Shown: positions 42,775 to 52,366, counted from the first letter of the stretch. The stretch is DNA of 64,000 nt from Alicyclobacillus sp. (GCA_023511295.1 JAIMBT010000003.1:124001-188000), one strand, 5' to 3'. Numbers and translations are program-made. Notes: a model not told the origin generated them from the letters alone.

Positions 42775-45700
42775 TCGCTCTCCTCCTCCTGCCAGCGGGC
42801 TGCAACCTGTTCCCGCGTCATCTTGGGCAAGCGCCGAACGGGCCGCGCATCCCAACGCAAGTCGACTTGACACACGGCCTGATACGGACACGTGGTACAT
42901 GCGCGGTCGCTGCGGCCGAGGGCGTGCGGAGCGACCGAAATCTCGCCGCGCGCAACGGTTTCGGCCAGGCTCCGCACCCGCCGAATCACCGCGCGCTCCA
43001 TCGCTTCCCACTCCGTCGAAGTCAGCGTTGGCCCACCCTTCACCGGCGTTCCGTCCTTCTTCAGGAGCTTCGGGAACAGCTCGGACGCACCGTCTGCTAC
43101 GAGTCGTATATCCATTGCGGCCACCATCTCGCGGTCCGCCTTCCACAATCCGCGCACCTTCATCCGTGCAACTGCCTCGCCGATGCCTGTCCGGTCATCC
43201 ATCGGTGCATCCACAGCGGCGAGCGTCCGCACCAAGGGTTGATAGAAGAAACCCGCTGGGATGACGGGCCGTCCGAACAACCCGGGGCCGAGGTGTTTCA
43301 AAACGACGGCATAGACCGCGAGCTGCAGCTGCAGGCCGTGGTAGACCCGCGAGAGGTCGAGGGCCTGGGACCGACTTTTGTAGTCGATGATGCGGAACAG
43401 GACGACCGGTGCGTCTTCGAGTGCGGCCGACGCGGCGAGGTCCACCCGGTCCATCCGTCCTCGCAGCCACACCTCCGCGCCGTCTGACAACGGTACTGGA
43501 AAGGCCGGCAACTCCGCATCGGGCCCCGTCCCGAATGACAATTCCAGGCGTTCCGGAACGAACGCGCCGTGCCGGACGTGGCGGGTGAGGACCACGGCAG
43601 CCAATCGTGAGATCCACCGGGCCTCCTCTGCCTGTGCGCGGCGCAGCGCCGAGCGGGTCCACGCCCCAAAGGTCGGCTGCCCGAGGATCCGGGACACCGT
43701 CTCGTCCATCGCCGCCGCCGCGGCCTCGTCCGAAAGCTTGCGCCAGCCGGCCAAATCCGAACGGAATCGCTCCACAAACCCGGCAACCGCCGCGTGAATC
43801 AGCGTTCCGCGCTCCGCGGCGGTCACATCGTTCCGTTCCGGCTCGCGCAGGCGCAACCCGTACTGGAGAAAGTGGCGGAACGGACAGCTGGCGACCGTCT
43901 CCAACTGGTAAACGTTCATGTGCAGTGGACGCCCGTACACCTCGCCCGCCAGGTCAGCCGGCAGGGGGCTCGCGGCGGCACGATGGGTTAAGCCACTGAG
44001 GGCGAAAGCGAGCCCGCGCGGCAGCACAGGTTGCCCCAGGAGCCACTCGAACACCTGTCGACTGCCCGGCCGCAGCGGTGCGCCCGCTGCGAAGTCGCGA
44101 ACCGCCGCCATCAACCAGGTGAGCGCCGTTGCCGAGGTCCAGACCGCATCGGCCGCCCGGAGTACACCAGATTCGAGCCACGTCTCCCGCGCCACTGAAC
44201 CACCGTCTGCCGTCTCGATCTGCCGGACGAGCGCCGCTGGCTGACGCTCCTTGCCGTCCAAGTCGGCCATTGGGAAGCTGACCACCAACGCGTCGGACGC
44301 TCGCGTCAGCGCCGTGTAGACGCGCCACCGTTCCCCCAATTGGCGCTCCTGCACGGTTTCTCCAATCCGGCGGTCAAACAGCGCTGCGAACTGCTCGCGC
44401 TCGTCGTCCTGCAACAATCCCGCCGAGTGGATGCGGCGCGGCAGAGACCCGTCCGTCACGCCGAGGACATACGCCACCTTCACGTGAACGGCGGTGGCGC
44501 GTTCGACATCGACCACTTGGACCGCGTTCAACTTCGTCGGTACGCGCTCCAGTCGCTGCGTGGCGATGTGCGTCCGCAGATTCTGGAACACGAAATTGCG
44601 CGGAAGCTTGCCGTCAGGCAGCGTGGCCTGGAGGTCGTTCAGGACTTCGAGCAGGCGTTGCCACGCTTGCTCGTGCACCGCTCCTTCAAACGCACCGTCG
44701 CCGCTGCCCTCTTCGACCAACCACACCGCAACGGTTTGGCGGGCCTGAACGGCCTCCATGGCGGCCCACAGTGCATCGGCGACTTCAGACGGGGTGACCA
44801 CCGGGTGGTTCAGCTGCTCCACCAGACGGAGCAGCATCGGCGCCATGGCGGCGCGAAGCCGTTCTGCGCGCGCATCTGCGCTGCGTGCACGGGGGTCATC
44901 CGGCTGAGGGGCTCTGTCCGCAGCAAACGTCCACGGTTTGGACCACGCCGCGGCACCCTCAATCCCGTGCTCCACCAGGTACGCCTCCAACCAGTCGGCG
45001 TCGGCGGTCGAAATGCCGCAGAAGTCGCTCTTTAACAGGCGTACGACGCTGTCCGTGGAGAGGTTCTCATCCACCGCCAGCAAGGCGCCAAGAAGAAAGC
45101 GCGCCAGCGGATAAGTCGCGAGCGCCGGCGCGTCGGCCACGTCCACCGGGACCTCCGCCGCTGCGAACCGTTCCTCGAGGATTCCGCTGTACTGCGCCGG
45201 GTCCGGGAGCACCACCGCGATGTCGCGGAAACGGCAAGCTCCCTCGGCCACCCGCTGGAGGATGTCTCTCGCGACCGCGTCGAGTTCCGCTCGGATGTTC
45301 TGTGCGGCAGCCAGCGTGACCGCGGGTTCCGATTCGCCCGCTCCGCGTCCATCCGATGCATCGTCCGCGGACGCAAGCGGTGCGCTTTGTGCGAGGTTCC
45401 CAAACACCGCTTGCTCCAAGTTCACCAGCGCTGGTTTCCGGACTGCTGGGAAGCCGGCCTCCGGGAACCGGCGCACGGTGACGGGCAGACCTGTTGTGGC
45501 ACAGACGGCCAGCCACTCAGCGACCGTGCGGACCGCTTCCGGAGCAAACACCTCGCCCGCGCGCTCTGTCGCGTCAACGAGCTCCACCAGTGAGGGCATG
45601 CCGCCTGGCATCGGTTCGGTCGGCGCGAACGGCAGGCCGCCGTCCCTGCGTTCACCGAGGGGTCTGCCGGCCGAGCGGTGCAGCCACGGCATTTGAAACC

Positions 45701-46445
45701 AATCCGGGTCAGCCGTCAATACCAAGGCCGTATGGTCGGCGCTCGCGGCCAGCGCGGCGGCAAACTGCAGTTCTCGCGGCGTCAGTCGCCGAAATCCGTC
45801 CAGATAGACGCGCGCACCCGCGAGCATCGAATGCCATCCATCCACAGCGGCGAGTTGCAGCATGACCTGGCTCGGCTCCTGCAATCCGCGTTCCGCCAGC
45901 GCTCGCTGGTACTGAACGTACAGGGTACACAGGTCGCGCAGTTTGCCCAACAAGCGGCGCCCCGCCAGGGCCGCCGCCGGGCCCGTCATGCGGTCGACGT
46001 GCGCCGCCGCCGACTCCAGTCCCGCCGCCAACAGGTCGGGAGGAACGAGGTGGTCCGTGAGCTCGTCAAACGACGCGAGGATGGAATCCAGGAGCGACAT
46101 CGTCAGGCGGGCCTTGTGCAACACCTGGAGGTCCGATTCACAGTCGCGAAGGACGTGAGCAAGCAGCAACCGCCGACCCGTCTGATTCACCGGCTGGCGC
46201 TCCGACTCGCCGGCGCCCTGCCTGATGCGCAGAGCCAGGCGCTGCAGCGTCACCACTTCCGCTCGCAGCGTCGAAGGCACGTGTTGCATGAGCAGCCGTT
46301 CCGCCGCAAACGAGACCGTTTCCGGGACCACCCAGTACAGCTTCGGGCCGAGCGGGTCCGTCGCGACGCGGTCGGCGATGTCCCGCGCGACGGACGTCGA
46401 TTTTCCGGTCCAAGCCCGCCCCAACCACAGTTCGGTGCGCCCCAT
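42771..46445 (-). CDS. addB: ATP-dependent helicase/deoxyribonuclease subunit AddB
   Basis: Partner of AddA, 1224 residues. The N-terminal nucleotide loop is GRAWTGKSTS. The C-terminal nuclease has the IIDYKSR core and is bracketed by the Fe-S cysteines of the AddB staple: Cys in VASCPFRHF, and CTTCPYQAVC near the end. ATG 46445 follows GAAGGAGGGG. It is the first gene of addBA. A LexA-like box lies 50-63 bases upstream, so SOS control is possible. Confidence 0.96.
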   Translation of the reverse strand: MGRTELWLGRAWTGKSTSVARDIADRVATDPLGPKLYWVVPETVSFAAERLLMQHVPSTLRAEVVTLQRLALRIRQGAGESERQPVNQTGRRLLLAHVLRDCESDLQVLHKARLTMSLLDSILASFDELTDHLVPPDLLAAGLESAAAHVDRMTGPAAALAGRRLLGKLRDLCTLYVQYQRALAERGLQEPSQVMLQLAAVDGWHSMLAGARVYLDGFRRLTPRELQFAAALAASADHTALVLTADPDWFQMPWLHRSAGRPLGERRDGGLPFAPTEPMPGGMPSLVELVDATERAGEVFAPEAVRTVAEWLAVCATTGLPVTVRRFPEAGFPAVRKPALVNLEQAVFGNLAQSAPLASADDASDGRGAGESEPAVTLAAAQNIRAELDAVARDILQRVAEGACRFRDIAVVLPDPAQYSGILEERFAAAEVPVDVADAPALATYPLARFLLGALLAVDENLSTDSVVRLLKSDFCGISTADADWLEAYLVEHGIEGAAAWSKPWTFAADRAPQPDDPRARSADARAERLRAAMAPMLLRLVEQLNHPVVTPSEVADALWAAMEAVQARQTVAVWLVEEGSGDGAFEGAVHEQAWQRLLEVLNDLQATLPDGKLPRNFVFQNLRTHIATQRLERVPTKLNAVQVVDVERATAVHVKVAYVLGVTDGSLPRRIHSAGLLQDDEREQFAALFDRRIGETVQERQLGERWRVYTALTRASDALVVSFPMADLDGKERQPAALVRQIETADGGSVARETWLESGVLRAADAVWTSATALTWLMAAVRDFAAGAPLRPGSRQVFEWLLGQPVLPRGLAFALSGLTHRAAASPLPADLAGEVYGRPLHMNVYQLETVASCPFRHFLQYGLRLREPERNDVTAAERGTLIHAAVAGFVERFRSDLAGWRKLSDEAAAAAMDETVSRILGQPTFGAWTRSALRRAQAEEARWISRLAAVVLTRHVRHGAFVPERLELSFGTGPDAELPAFPVPLSDGAEVWLRGRMDRVDLAASAALEDAPVVLFRIIDYKSRSQALDLSRVYHGLQLQLAVYAVVLKHLGPGLFGRPVIPAGFFYQPLVRTLAAVDAPMDDRTGIGEAVARMKVRGLWKADREMVAAMDIRLVADGASELFPKLLKKDGTPVKGGPTLTSTEWEAMERAVIRRVRSLAETVARGEISVAPHALGRSDRACTTCPYQAVCQVDLRWDARPVRRLPKMTREQVAARWQEEESE

Positions 46446-46494
46446 GCGGCATCCCCTCCTTCACATTCGGTGCGTCGGTCCATGCAGTTGAACG

Positions 46495-46508
46495 CAAACA
46501 TACGTTCT
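46495..46508. promoter_or_regulatory. LexA (DinR)-like box upstream of addB
   Basis: Minus-strand reading AGAACGTATGTTTG against the Bacillus consensus CGAACRNRYGTTYC: 12 of 14 positions fit, including the GAAC and GTTY half-sites. Placed 50-63 bases before the addB start. Confidence 0.5.
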
Positions 46509-46624
46509 CATTCTGGATATAAGACTTCTCCGCGCTGTGGCATTTTCCTGCCGGGTTGCACATCCGGCCCGCACTGGGCATATGTCGCAGTACACTGCTG
46601 ATTTCTGTGAAAGGAGTGACAGAC

Positions 46625-47854
46625 ATGGGCTCAACGTCTTCGACGTTGCCCGCGGAGGGACGCAAGCGGGCTCCGTCTGCGGCCCGACTCATCACCGTCT
46701 CCGGGTTTGGCCTGTTGTTTGACTCGATGGACGTGTCCCTGCTGGCGTTCGTCCTGGTGGCGCTCGGCAAGCAGTGGCACATCAGCACGGCCACGTCCGG
46801 GTTTCTCAGCAGTATCGGATTTGTCGGTATGGCGGTTGGTTCCGCCCTTGCGGGACTGCTCGCAGATCGGTACGGTCGGCAGAACCTGTTCATGTGGACG
46901 CTGCTCATCTACAGCCTGGCGACCGGGCTCACCGCCTTCGCCTGGGGCGTCGGGATCTTCGCCGTCCTTCGCTTTCTCGTCGGTTTCGGGCTGGGTGGCG
47001 AATTGCCGGTCGCAACAACGTACGTGCTGGAATCGTCCCCGGACCACGTCCGCGCCCGCCGCGTCGTCTTGTTGGAGATGTTCTACGCGTTCGGCTCCAT
47101 CGTGGCGGCGCTCATCTCGCGGTTGGTCATCCCAGACATCGGGTGGCGGATGGTCTTCCTGATTGGCGCGCTGCCGGCCCTGTACGTGTTCGTCCTGCGC
47201 CGACAACTGCCCGAGTCGCCGAAGTACGCCGCCCTCGCGCGCAAGCCGCGGCTGTCCGAATCGTTCGCAACCCTCTGGAAAGGCGAGGTGTTGCGGAGCA
47301 CCGTGGTGACCTGGGTGCTCTGGTTCGTGATGAACTTCTCGTTCTACGGCATGGTCCTGTGGCTTCCGTCCATCCTGGCCCTGAAAGGATACTCCCTGGT
47401 CAACAGCCTTGCCTACGTCTTGGTCATGGACCTCGCCCAGGTGCCCGGGTATCTGACGGCCGCATGGTTGGTGGAACGCTGGGGGCGCAAGCGCGTCCTC
47501 GTACCGGCGATGCTGTTGTCCGCGCTCGCGGCACTCGGCTTTGGCTTCGCGCCGAACACCCTGTGGCTGATTGTCTGCGGGCTGTTGCTCAACTACTTCA
47601 TCATGGCCGCATGGCCCGCGACGTACACCTTCACCGTTGAGCAGTTTCCGCTCGCGGCTCGGGCCTCTGGCATGGGGTGGGCCGCTGGGTTCGGCCGCAT
47701 CGGGTCCATCGTGTCGCCGCTGCTCGTCGGAGTCATGCTCGGCGCGAAAGTCGGATTCGCTTGGGTATTCGGTATGTTCTTCCTCGCCATCTTCGTCGGT
47801 TTCATCGTGGTCTGGGCGTGGGGCCGGGAGACCAAAGGCGCCGTTAACGACTGA
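46625..47854 (+). CDS. MFS transporter, NiaP-like
   Basis: Twelve-helix transporter, 409 residues, ATG after AAGGAG. The order of motifs follows Bacillus NiaP closely: LLFDSMDV, GLLADRYGRQNLF, RFLVGFGLGGELPVA, QLPESPKYAAL, NFSFYGMVLWLPS and a PGYLTAAWLVERWGRK second-half loop. Niacin or an aromatic acid is the likely substrate, but paralogues carry other acids. It is monocistronic and converges with dusB at a shared terminator. Confidence 0.88.
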   Translation: MGSTSSTLPAEGRKRAPSAARLITVSGFGLLFDSMDVSLLAFVLVALGKQWHISTATSGFLSSIGFVGMAVGSALAGLLADRYGRQNLFMWTLLIYSLATGLTAFAWGVGIFAVLRFLVGFGLGGELPVATTYVLESSPDHVRARRVVLLEMFYAFGSIVAALISRLVIPDIGWRMVFLIGALPALYVFVLRRQLPESPKYAALARKPRLSESFATLWKGEVLRSTVVTWVLWFVMNFSFYGMVLWLPSILALKGYSLVNSLAYVLVMDLAQVPGYLTAAWLVERWGRKRVLVPAMLLSALAALGFGFAPNTLWLIVCGLLLNYFIMAAWPATYTFTVEQFPLAARASGMGWAAGFGRIGSIVSPLLVGVMLGAKVGFAWVFGMFFLAIFVGFIVVWAWGRETKGAVND

Positions 47855-47882
47855 ACCGGTTTCGATCCCGCTCGTCCACACC

Positions 47883-47928
47883 GAAACACCCGGCCGAGCA
47901 GCGCCATCCGCTGCCAGCCGGGTGTTTC
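47883..47928. terminator. Bidirectional terminator between MFS gene and dusB
   Basis: A 12-bp perfect outer stem (GAAACACCCGGC and its complement) encloses an inner CAGC/GCTG pair. A/T-rich arm ends on both sides supply U tracts within the stem. Confidence 0.7.
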
Positions 47929-47953
47929 TGGCCCATCCGCGCTGCTGCGTGAA

Positions 47954-48934
47954 TCAGACCGCCACGTCGCGCAGGCTGTCAAGGTACGCGAGCAGCGCCT
48001 CTTCCATGCCAGCCTGGGTCGTCTGCAGGTTAATTTGGTCGCGCATCTGCGCTGCGCCGGGCAATCCCTTGATGTACCAGGCCGCGTGCTTGCGCATCTC
48101 GCGGACGCCAATCACCTCGCCCTTGTACGCCACGAGGTGCCGCAGGTGTTCCACCGCCACCTCTATCCGCTCCACCGCATCCGGGCGCGGCAGCTTCCTT
48201 CCCGTTCGCAGGTAGTGCGAGATCTCGCGGAAGATCCACGGGTTGCCGAGCGCAGCCCGGCCGACCATCACGCCGTCGCAGCCCGTCTCGTCGAGCAGCC
48301 GGCGGGCGTCTTCCGGCTCCGCCACGTCGCCGTTCCCAATGACGGGAATCTGCACGGCCTCTTTCACCCGCCGGATGATGCTCCAGTCGGCTTGTCCACT
48401 GTACATCTGCTTGGCAGTGCGGCCGTGTACCGCCACGGCTTGCGCACCCGCCTGCTCCACGGCCTTCGCAACGTCCACCGCGTTCACGGAGTCGTCGTCC
48501 CAGCCCTTCCGGAACTTGACGGTGACCGGCTTGTTGACGCGGTCCACGACCGCCTTGACAATCTCTGCGGCGTACTTCGGGTCCCGCGCGAGTGCCGCGC
48601 CGGAACCGTTTTTATAGATCTTCAGGACGGGGCAGCCCATATTGATGTCAATCAAGTCCGCGTTCGTCTCGCCGACCAATTCGGCTGCCAAGACCATCGA
48701 TTCCTTGTCGTACCCCACCAGTTGCAGGCTCACGGGGTGCTCGTCCGGCAAGATGGTCAGCATCATGTGACTCTTCAGGCTGCCGTGTACCAGCGCCTTG
48801 TCGCTGACCATCTCGGCGCACACCATGCCAGCCCCGAGGCGTTTCGCGATCTTCCGAAACGGCGGATTGCACACGCCCGCCATCGGGGCGAGAATCACCG
48901 GGTCTGAGACATCCACGTTTCCAATCTTCAACAC
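47954..48934 (-). CDS. dusB: tRNA-dihydrouridine synthase (DusB family)
   Basis: FMN enzyme reducing uridines in the tRNA D-loop. 326 residues. Hallmarks are [28 protein letters not shown] (active Cys), [22 protein letters not shown] and GNGDV. GTG 48934 with CAGGAGG eight bases upstream is preferred. A hairpin with six Ts ends just before its ribosome site, so expression may depend on read-through (see findings). Confidence 0.95.
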   Translation of the reverse strand: MLKIGNVDVSDPVILAPMAGVCNPPFRKIAKRLGAGMVCAEMVSDKALVHGSLKSHMMLTILPDEHPVSLQLVGYDKESMVLAAELVGETNADLIDINMGCPVLKIYKNGSGAALARDPKYAAEIVKAVVDRVNKPVTVKFRKGWDDDSVNAVDVAKAVEQAGAQAVAVHGRTAKQMYSGQADWSIIRRVKEAVQIPVIGNGDVAEPEDARRLLDETGCDGVMVGRAALGNPWIFREISHYLRTGRKLPRPDAVERIEVAVEHLRHLVAYKGEVIGVREMRKHAAWYIKGLPGAAQMRDQINLQTTQAGMEEALLAYLDSLRDVAV

Positions 48935-48953
48935 GTTGGAGCCCTCCTGACGC

Positions 48954-48976
48954 AAAAAAGCCGGCCATCCCGCCGG
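48954..48976 (-). terminator. Intrinsic terminator/attenuator directly before dusB
   Basis: Minus strand: CCGGC (48972-48976), short loop, GCCGG (48961-48965), C, then TTTTTT (48959-48954). The T run ends only 20 bases before the dusB start. Confidence 0.6.
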
Positions 48977-49036
48977 ATAGGTTCGGCATGTCCACAGTAC
49001 CAGAGCGAGGGGCCTGGCGCAACCGCCGTCGGCGCG

Positions 49037-49261
49037 TCAGCCCATCGCCATGCCCGCCGTGAGAAACAGGTCAATCAACCACCAGACGCCGACCGCAAAC
49101 AGCAGGATGTGCCCGATGAGAATCGGGAACGTGAGCGTGCCAATCACGGTGAGGGCCAACATCGCCACCCCGCTCCCGACGCGCCCACAGTACATCCGAT
49201 GAATCCCTAATCCGCCCAAAAAGAACCAGAGCACGTACGCCAAGGCGACCGATTTCCTCAT
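49037..49261 (-). CDS. TM2-domain membrane protein
   Basis: 74 residues, two membrane helices. The TM2 signature is complete: ALAYVLWFFLGGLGIHRMYCGR, then the second helix and WWLIDLFLT. ATG 49261 has GGAGGAGGGG upstream. On the minus strand a CATAGCGTA (49316-49324) fits the sigma-K -10 consensus, but no matching -35 was found. Function of stand-alone TM2 proteins is unknown. Confidence 0.85.
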   Translation of the reverse strand: MRKSVALAYVLWFFLGGLGIHRMYCGRVGSGVAMLALTVIGTLTFPILIGHILLFAVGVWWLIDLFLTAGMAMG

Positions 49262-49431
49262 GCGGACCCCTCCTCCGCGGGCGGTCGTGGTCGGCCGCCG
49301 CAGCTGCCCCACCACTACGCTATGCGGATACGGCTCGTTCGCATGAACACGCGCCGCTCTGGATAGATCTGCAACGTGTCGCGGCCACCCCGCAGCGTTC
49401 AGCGGGTGACGGCGCGGCGGCTCTTCGGCCG

Positions 49432-50319
49432 TTAAACCAGCGTGATTCGCTCGCCCTTGTACGCGAACTCCAGGAGGCGTCGCGTCTCCTGGTACATGGC
49501 ACTCTTGCGCGGTGCACCGAGCACGACCGACACGCGCGTTCGGCCGTGCTGGTCGGCCGCAAACGCAAGGCAGTACATGGCCTTCGAGGTGTATCCCGTC
49601 TTGCCGCCGATGATGTCTCCGAAACTCGAGTGCTCGATGCGCATCAACCGGTTGGTGTTCGGCACAAATTTGGAGGCAATGGTGCAACTTGGCGTCTGCA
49701 TCGCAGCGACAATCCGCGGGTACTGCACGGCCGCAGCCGTGATGAGCGCGATGTCCCGCGCGGTCGTTTGATGGTCGTCGTCGTGCAGTCCGTTGGGGGT
49801 GACAAAGTTGGTATGGGTACAACCGAGGAGTCGCGCCTTGAGGTTCATCATGCGCGCAAACCCCGCCTCCGACCCGCCGATGGTTTCCGCCACCGCGTAG
49901 GCGACGTCGTTCGCGCTTTTCATGACGATGGCCCGAAGGGCATCCTCTGCGGAGATGGTCGTGCCCGGGCGTAGTCCGAGCCGCACCTTCGGTTGCCGTG
50001 CGGCGTTCTCGCTGATGTAGATGGGGTCGTCCGGATTGAGATGTGTCACCAACAAAATGGCGGTCATGAGTTTGGTGGTGCTGGCCGGATACAGCCGTTC
50101 ATCCGGGTTCTTCGCATACAACAGTTGGCCGCTCTGTACGTCCAGGACGACTGCTGCCTTGGCGTTGATGTACACGCGCTGTCCGGTCGCCGAATCGGCC
50201 GCAGCCTGTACCGGTGCCGCTGCGATGCCGAGCGCCACCATCCAGGCAGACAGCCATACCAGCGCGCGCTTGCGGAGCCACCGAACCGTCTGTTCCCTGA
50301 CCTGTCGAAGCGGGCCCAT
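49432..50319 (-). CDS. D-alanyl-D-alanine carboxypeptidase, DacF-like, without C-terminal domain
   Basis: Penicillin-binding protein trimming the peptidoglycan pentapeptide. 295 residues. Signal sequence about 1-41, ending AQAAA-like (PVQAAAD). Catalytic motifs are SxxK in ASTTKLMTA, SxN in SANDVA and KTG in GGKTGYTSKA. The protein ends soon after the catalytic domain (YKGERITLV), so the beta-rich C-terminal domain and membrane anchor of full DacF/PBP5 are absent. ATG 50319 has AAAGGGG seven bases upstream. Confidence 0.9.
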   Translation of the reverse strand: MGPLRQVREQTVRWLRKRALVWLSAWMVALGIAAAPVQAAADSATGQRVYINAKAAVVLDVQSGQLLYAKNPDERLYPASTTKLMTAILLVTHLNPDDPIYISENAARQPKVRLGLRPGTTISAEDALRAIVMKSANDVAYAVAETIGGSEAGFARMMNLKARLLGCTHTNFVTPNGLHDDDHQTTARDIALITAAAVQYPRIVAAMQTPSCTIASKFVPNTNRLMRIEHSSFGDIIGGKTGYTSKAMYCLAFAADQHGRTRVSVVLGAPRKSAMYQETRRLLEFAYKGERITLV

Positions 50320-50373
50320 CCGCACACCCCTTTACAAGAGACTCTCCCGTAAAGTGGTCCAACCGCGGCAAAA

Positions 50374-51063
50374 TTATGCCTGCGCCTCCGATGGAACCGC
50401 TCCGACCGGTGTAACAATGATCCGCTCCGCCACGGCCTCGTCGAGTGCGTACGTCTGCCCCTCGACTTCGACGGGAACGCCCGCCTCGAACGAACGGTCG
50501 GTGGCAGCGACGCGCACCCGCCCGCCTGGCACCAGACCGGCGCGGTGGAGAAATCGCAGGAGGTCCAGGTCTTCCTCGGCGTGCTCGAAGATTCGAACCA
50601 CGCGCACCTCCGCTGGGCCGACGACCTCGTTGAGGCGAAGGCCTTGCTGTTGAACCGCGCCGCTGCCTGGAATCACGTTTCCGTGCGGGCACGTTTGCGG
50701 CCGACCGAGCTGTTCATATAGGCGCTCTTCCACCAGCGGTGAGAGCGAGTGCTCGAGACGCCCGGCTTCCACGTGCGCATCTGCCCAGTCCAGACCGAGC
50801 ACGTCGCTCAGCCAACGCTCGAGCAGCCGATGGCGGCGAACCACGACCTCAGCGCGGGCCTGTCCCGCATCGGTCAACACGATTTCCTTGCCTTCGCCCT
50901 GGCCGACATATCCGGCGCTGGTCATCCGCTGGACGGTCTGCGTCACGGTGGGACGTGACACGCCGAGGTAATCGGCCAACACGGACGGCAACACGGTGAT
51001 CCCTTCTCCGTTCAGCACATAGATGGCCTCGAGGTAGTGATCCATTCCGCTCGTACGAGCCAA
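50374..51063 (-). CDS. DtxR-family metalloregulator with C-terminal FeoA-like domain
   Basis: Iron- or manganese-dependent repressor, 229 residues. Winged helix with VLADYLGVSRPTVTQTVQRM (near 28-47). Metal ligands by family position: Asp8, Glu12, the His in RRHRLLE, Glu and His in GRLEHSL, and CPHGNVIPG as in DtxR/IdeR. The C-terminal 75 residues are SH3/FeoA-like, which separates it from the short MntR. TTG 51063 has GGAGG nine bases upstream. It follows the FAH gene by 39 bases. Confidence 0.88.
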   Translation of the reverse strand: MARTSGMDHYLEAIYVLNGEGITVLPSVLADYLGVSRPTVTQTVQRMTSAGYVGQGEGKEIVLTDAGQARAEVVVRRHRLLERWLSDVLGLDWADAHVEAGRLEHSLSPLVEERLYEQLGRPQTCPHGNVIPGSGAVQQQGLRLNEVVGPAEVRVVRIFEHAEEDLDLLRFLHRAGLVPGGRVRVAATDRSFEAGVPVEVEGQTYALDEAVAERIIVTPVGAVPSEAQA

Positions 51064-51102
51064 CTGAACCCGCCTCCCTTCCCCACGATATCCATGACGC
51101 GC

Positions 51103-51774
51103 TCAGGCCTCTTGGGAGACGGTACAGGTGCCCCACAGGTCACCATCGACCAAGAGGCGCAGAGCATCCCCAGGGAACAACGGTCCGACGCCAGCCGGCG
51201 TACCCGTAAACAGGAGGTCCCCCGGCCCAAATCCGTAGCGGGAACCGACGTGGTGCAACAGCTGTGCGAAGGGGAACACCATCTCCGCCGCACGCCCTTC
51301 TTGCACCACGGCCCCGTTCTTCTCCAGCGCAAAGGGCGTGTCAAGCAAGGCTGCCCAATCGACGACCGGGTAGAAATCCGTGACGACACCACTGCCGCGG
51401 AACGACTTCGCGTCCTCCCAAGGCTGCCCGGCCGCTTTCAGTCGGCTCTGGGCGTCACGGTCCGTCAGGTCGAGGCCCAACGCAATCCCACCGACATACT
51501 CGGTCCACTCCGTTCCCGGCTCATAGGGCCGCTGGAGCCACAGCACGAGTTCCAACTCATGATGAATGTTGGTCCGGCCCTTCGGCAGGCGCAACTCGCC
51601 GCCACAGGGCACCATCGCATGCGTCCATTTCCCGAACAACATGGGCTCCGTCGGAACGGCATTGCCGAGTTCCGTCGCGTGGTCCCGGTAGTTTCGTCCG
51701 ACGCAATAGATGTTGCGGACCCGTGCGACCGCTTCCTCTGCACTCAACCACACATCGTCGTCGTAAAACCGCAT
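51103..51774 (-). CDS. Fumarylacetoacetate hydrolase-family protein
   Basis: FAH-fold hydrolase/isomerase/decarboxylase, 223 residues. Motifs are YCVGRNYRDHATELGN, LFGKW, the metal-binding HHELELVLW, GLDLTDRDAQ and FTGTPAGVGPL. The family covers oxaloacetate decarboxylase, acylpyruvate hydrolase and catechol-pathway enzymes; the exact reaction cannot be read. ATG 51774 follows GGGAGTGGGAG. Likely in one transcript with the DtxR gene. Confidence 0.9.
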   Translation of the reverse strand: MRFYDDDVWLSAEEAVARVRNIYCVGRNYRDHATELGNAVPTEPMLFGKWTHAMVPCGGELRLPKGRTNIHHELELVLWLQRPYEPGTEWTEYVGGIALGLDLTDRDAQSRLKAAGQPWEDAKSFRGSGVVTDFYPVVDWAALLDTPFALEKNGAVVQEGRAAEMVFPFAQLLHHVGSRYGFGPGDLLFTGTPAGVGPLFPGDALRLLVDGDLWGTCTVSQEA

Positions 51775-51875
51775 CGTTCTCCCACTCCCGTCTCGCATAT
51801 CCTGGGGTTTATTCTAGCACACGCTGGGACAGGCCGGTCCGGCGTTGGCAGGTGACGACCGAAAGCGCGGCGTGT

Positions 51876-51910
51876 AAAAAACCCTCGCCCAGCGCACGGC
51901 CGGACGAGGG
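51876..51910 (-). terminator. Intrinsic terminator after the bacilliredoxin gene
   Basis: Minus strand: CCCTCG (51905-51910) pairs with CGAGGG (51882-51887), followed by TTTTTT (51881-51876). Confidence 0.7.
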
Positions 51911-51934
51911 CACCGATGACACAGACGACGCTGG

Positions 51935-52366
51935 TTACTGGCAATACGTCGCGAACATATCGGACAGACGTGCGGCGACGTGTTCCGCACTCGTCCCTTC
52001 GATGTCACTGCGGTGCAACTGGTCGACCAACTTCCCGTCCTTGAATAGCCAGACGGACGGCGAGGACGGCGGGTTGCCTTCAAAGTATTCCCGTGCCCGG
52101 CTGGTCGCTTCTTTGTCCTGGCCGGCGAACACAGTCACCAGCCGGTCCGGACGGTGCGGTCCCTGAAGCGCCTCGGCAATGCCCGGCCGCGCGATGCCAC
52201 CTGCACAGCCGCAGATGGAGTTGACCACGACCAACAGCGTGCCTTTCTTGTCTGCCATCACCTCGTCGACCGCTTCCGGCGTCTTCAGTTCCTGAAAGCC
52301 AATCTGCGTCAGTTCGTCCCGCATCGGCTGAATCATCATTTGATAGAAATCCAACTCGAGGCTCAA
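51935..52366 (-). CDS. Bacilliredoxin (BrxA/BrxB, YphP/YqiW family)
   Basis: Thioredoxin-fold de-bacillithiolase, 143 residues. The active site is the CGC motif in NSICGCAGG. FYQMMIQPMRDELTQIGFQEL and GNPPSSPSVWLF are family blocks. TTG 52366 follows GAGAGGAGG and matches the usual N-terminus. It implies bacillithiol as the main low-molecular-weight thiol, as in Bacillales. It has its own promoter, divergent from hemE. Confidence 0.94.
   Translation of the reverse strand: MSLELDFYQMMIQPMRDELTQIGFQELKTPEAVDEVMADKKGTLLVVVNSICGCAGGIARPGIAEALQGPHRPDRLVTVFAGQDKEATSRAREYFEGNPPSSPSVWLFKDGKLVDQLHRSDIEGTSAEHVAARLSDMFATYCQ

Noticed and set aside
42775-43146. N-terminal extension of AddA by 124 codons
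   Set aside because: It lies entirely inside addB, is not conserved, and ATG 42774 makes the usual ATGA coupling with addB.
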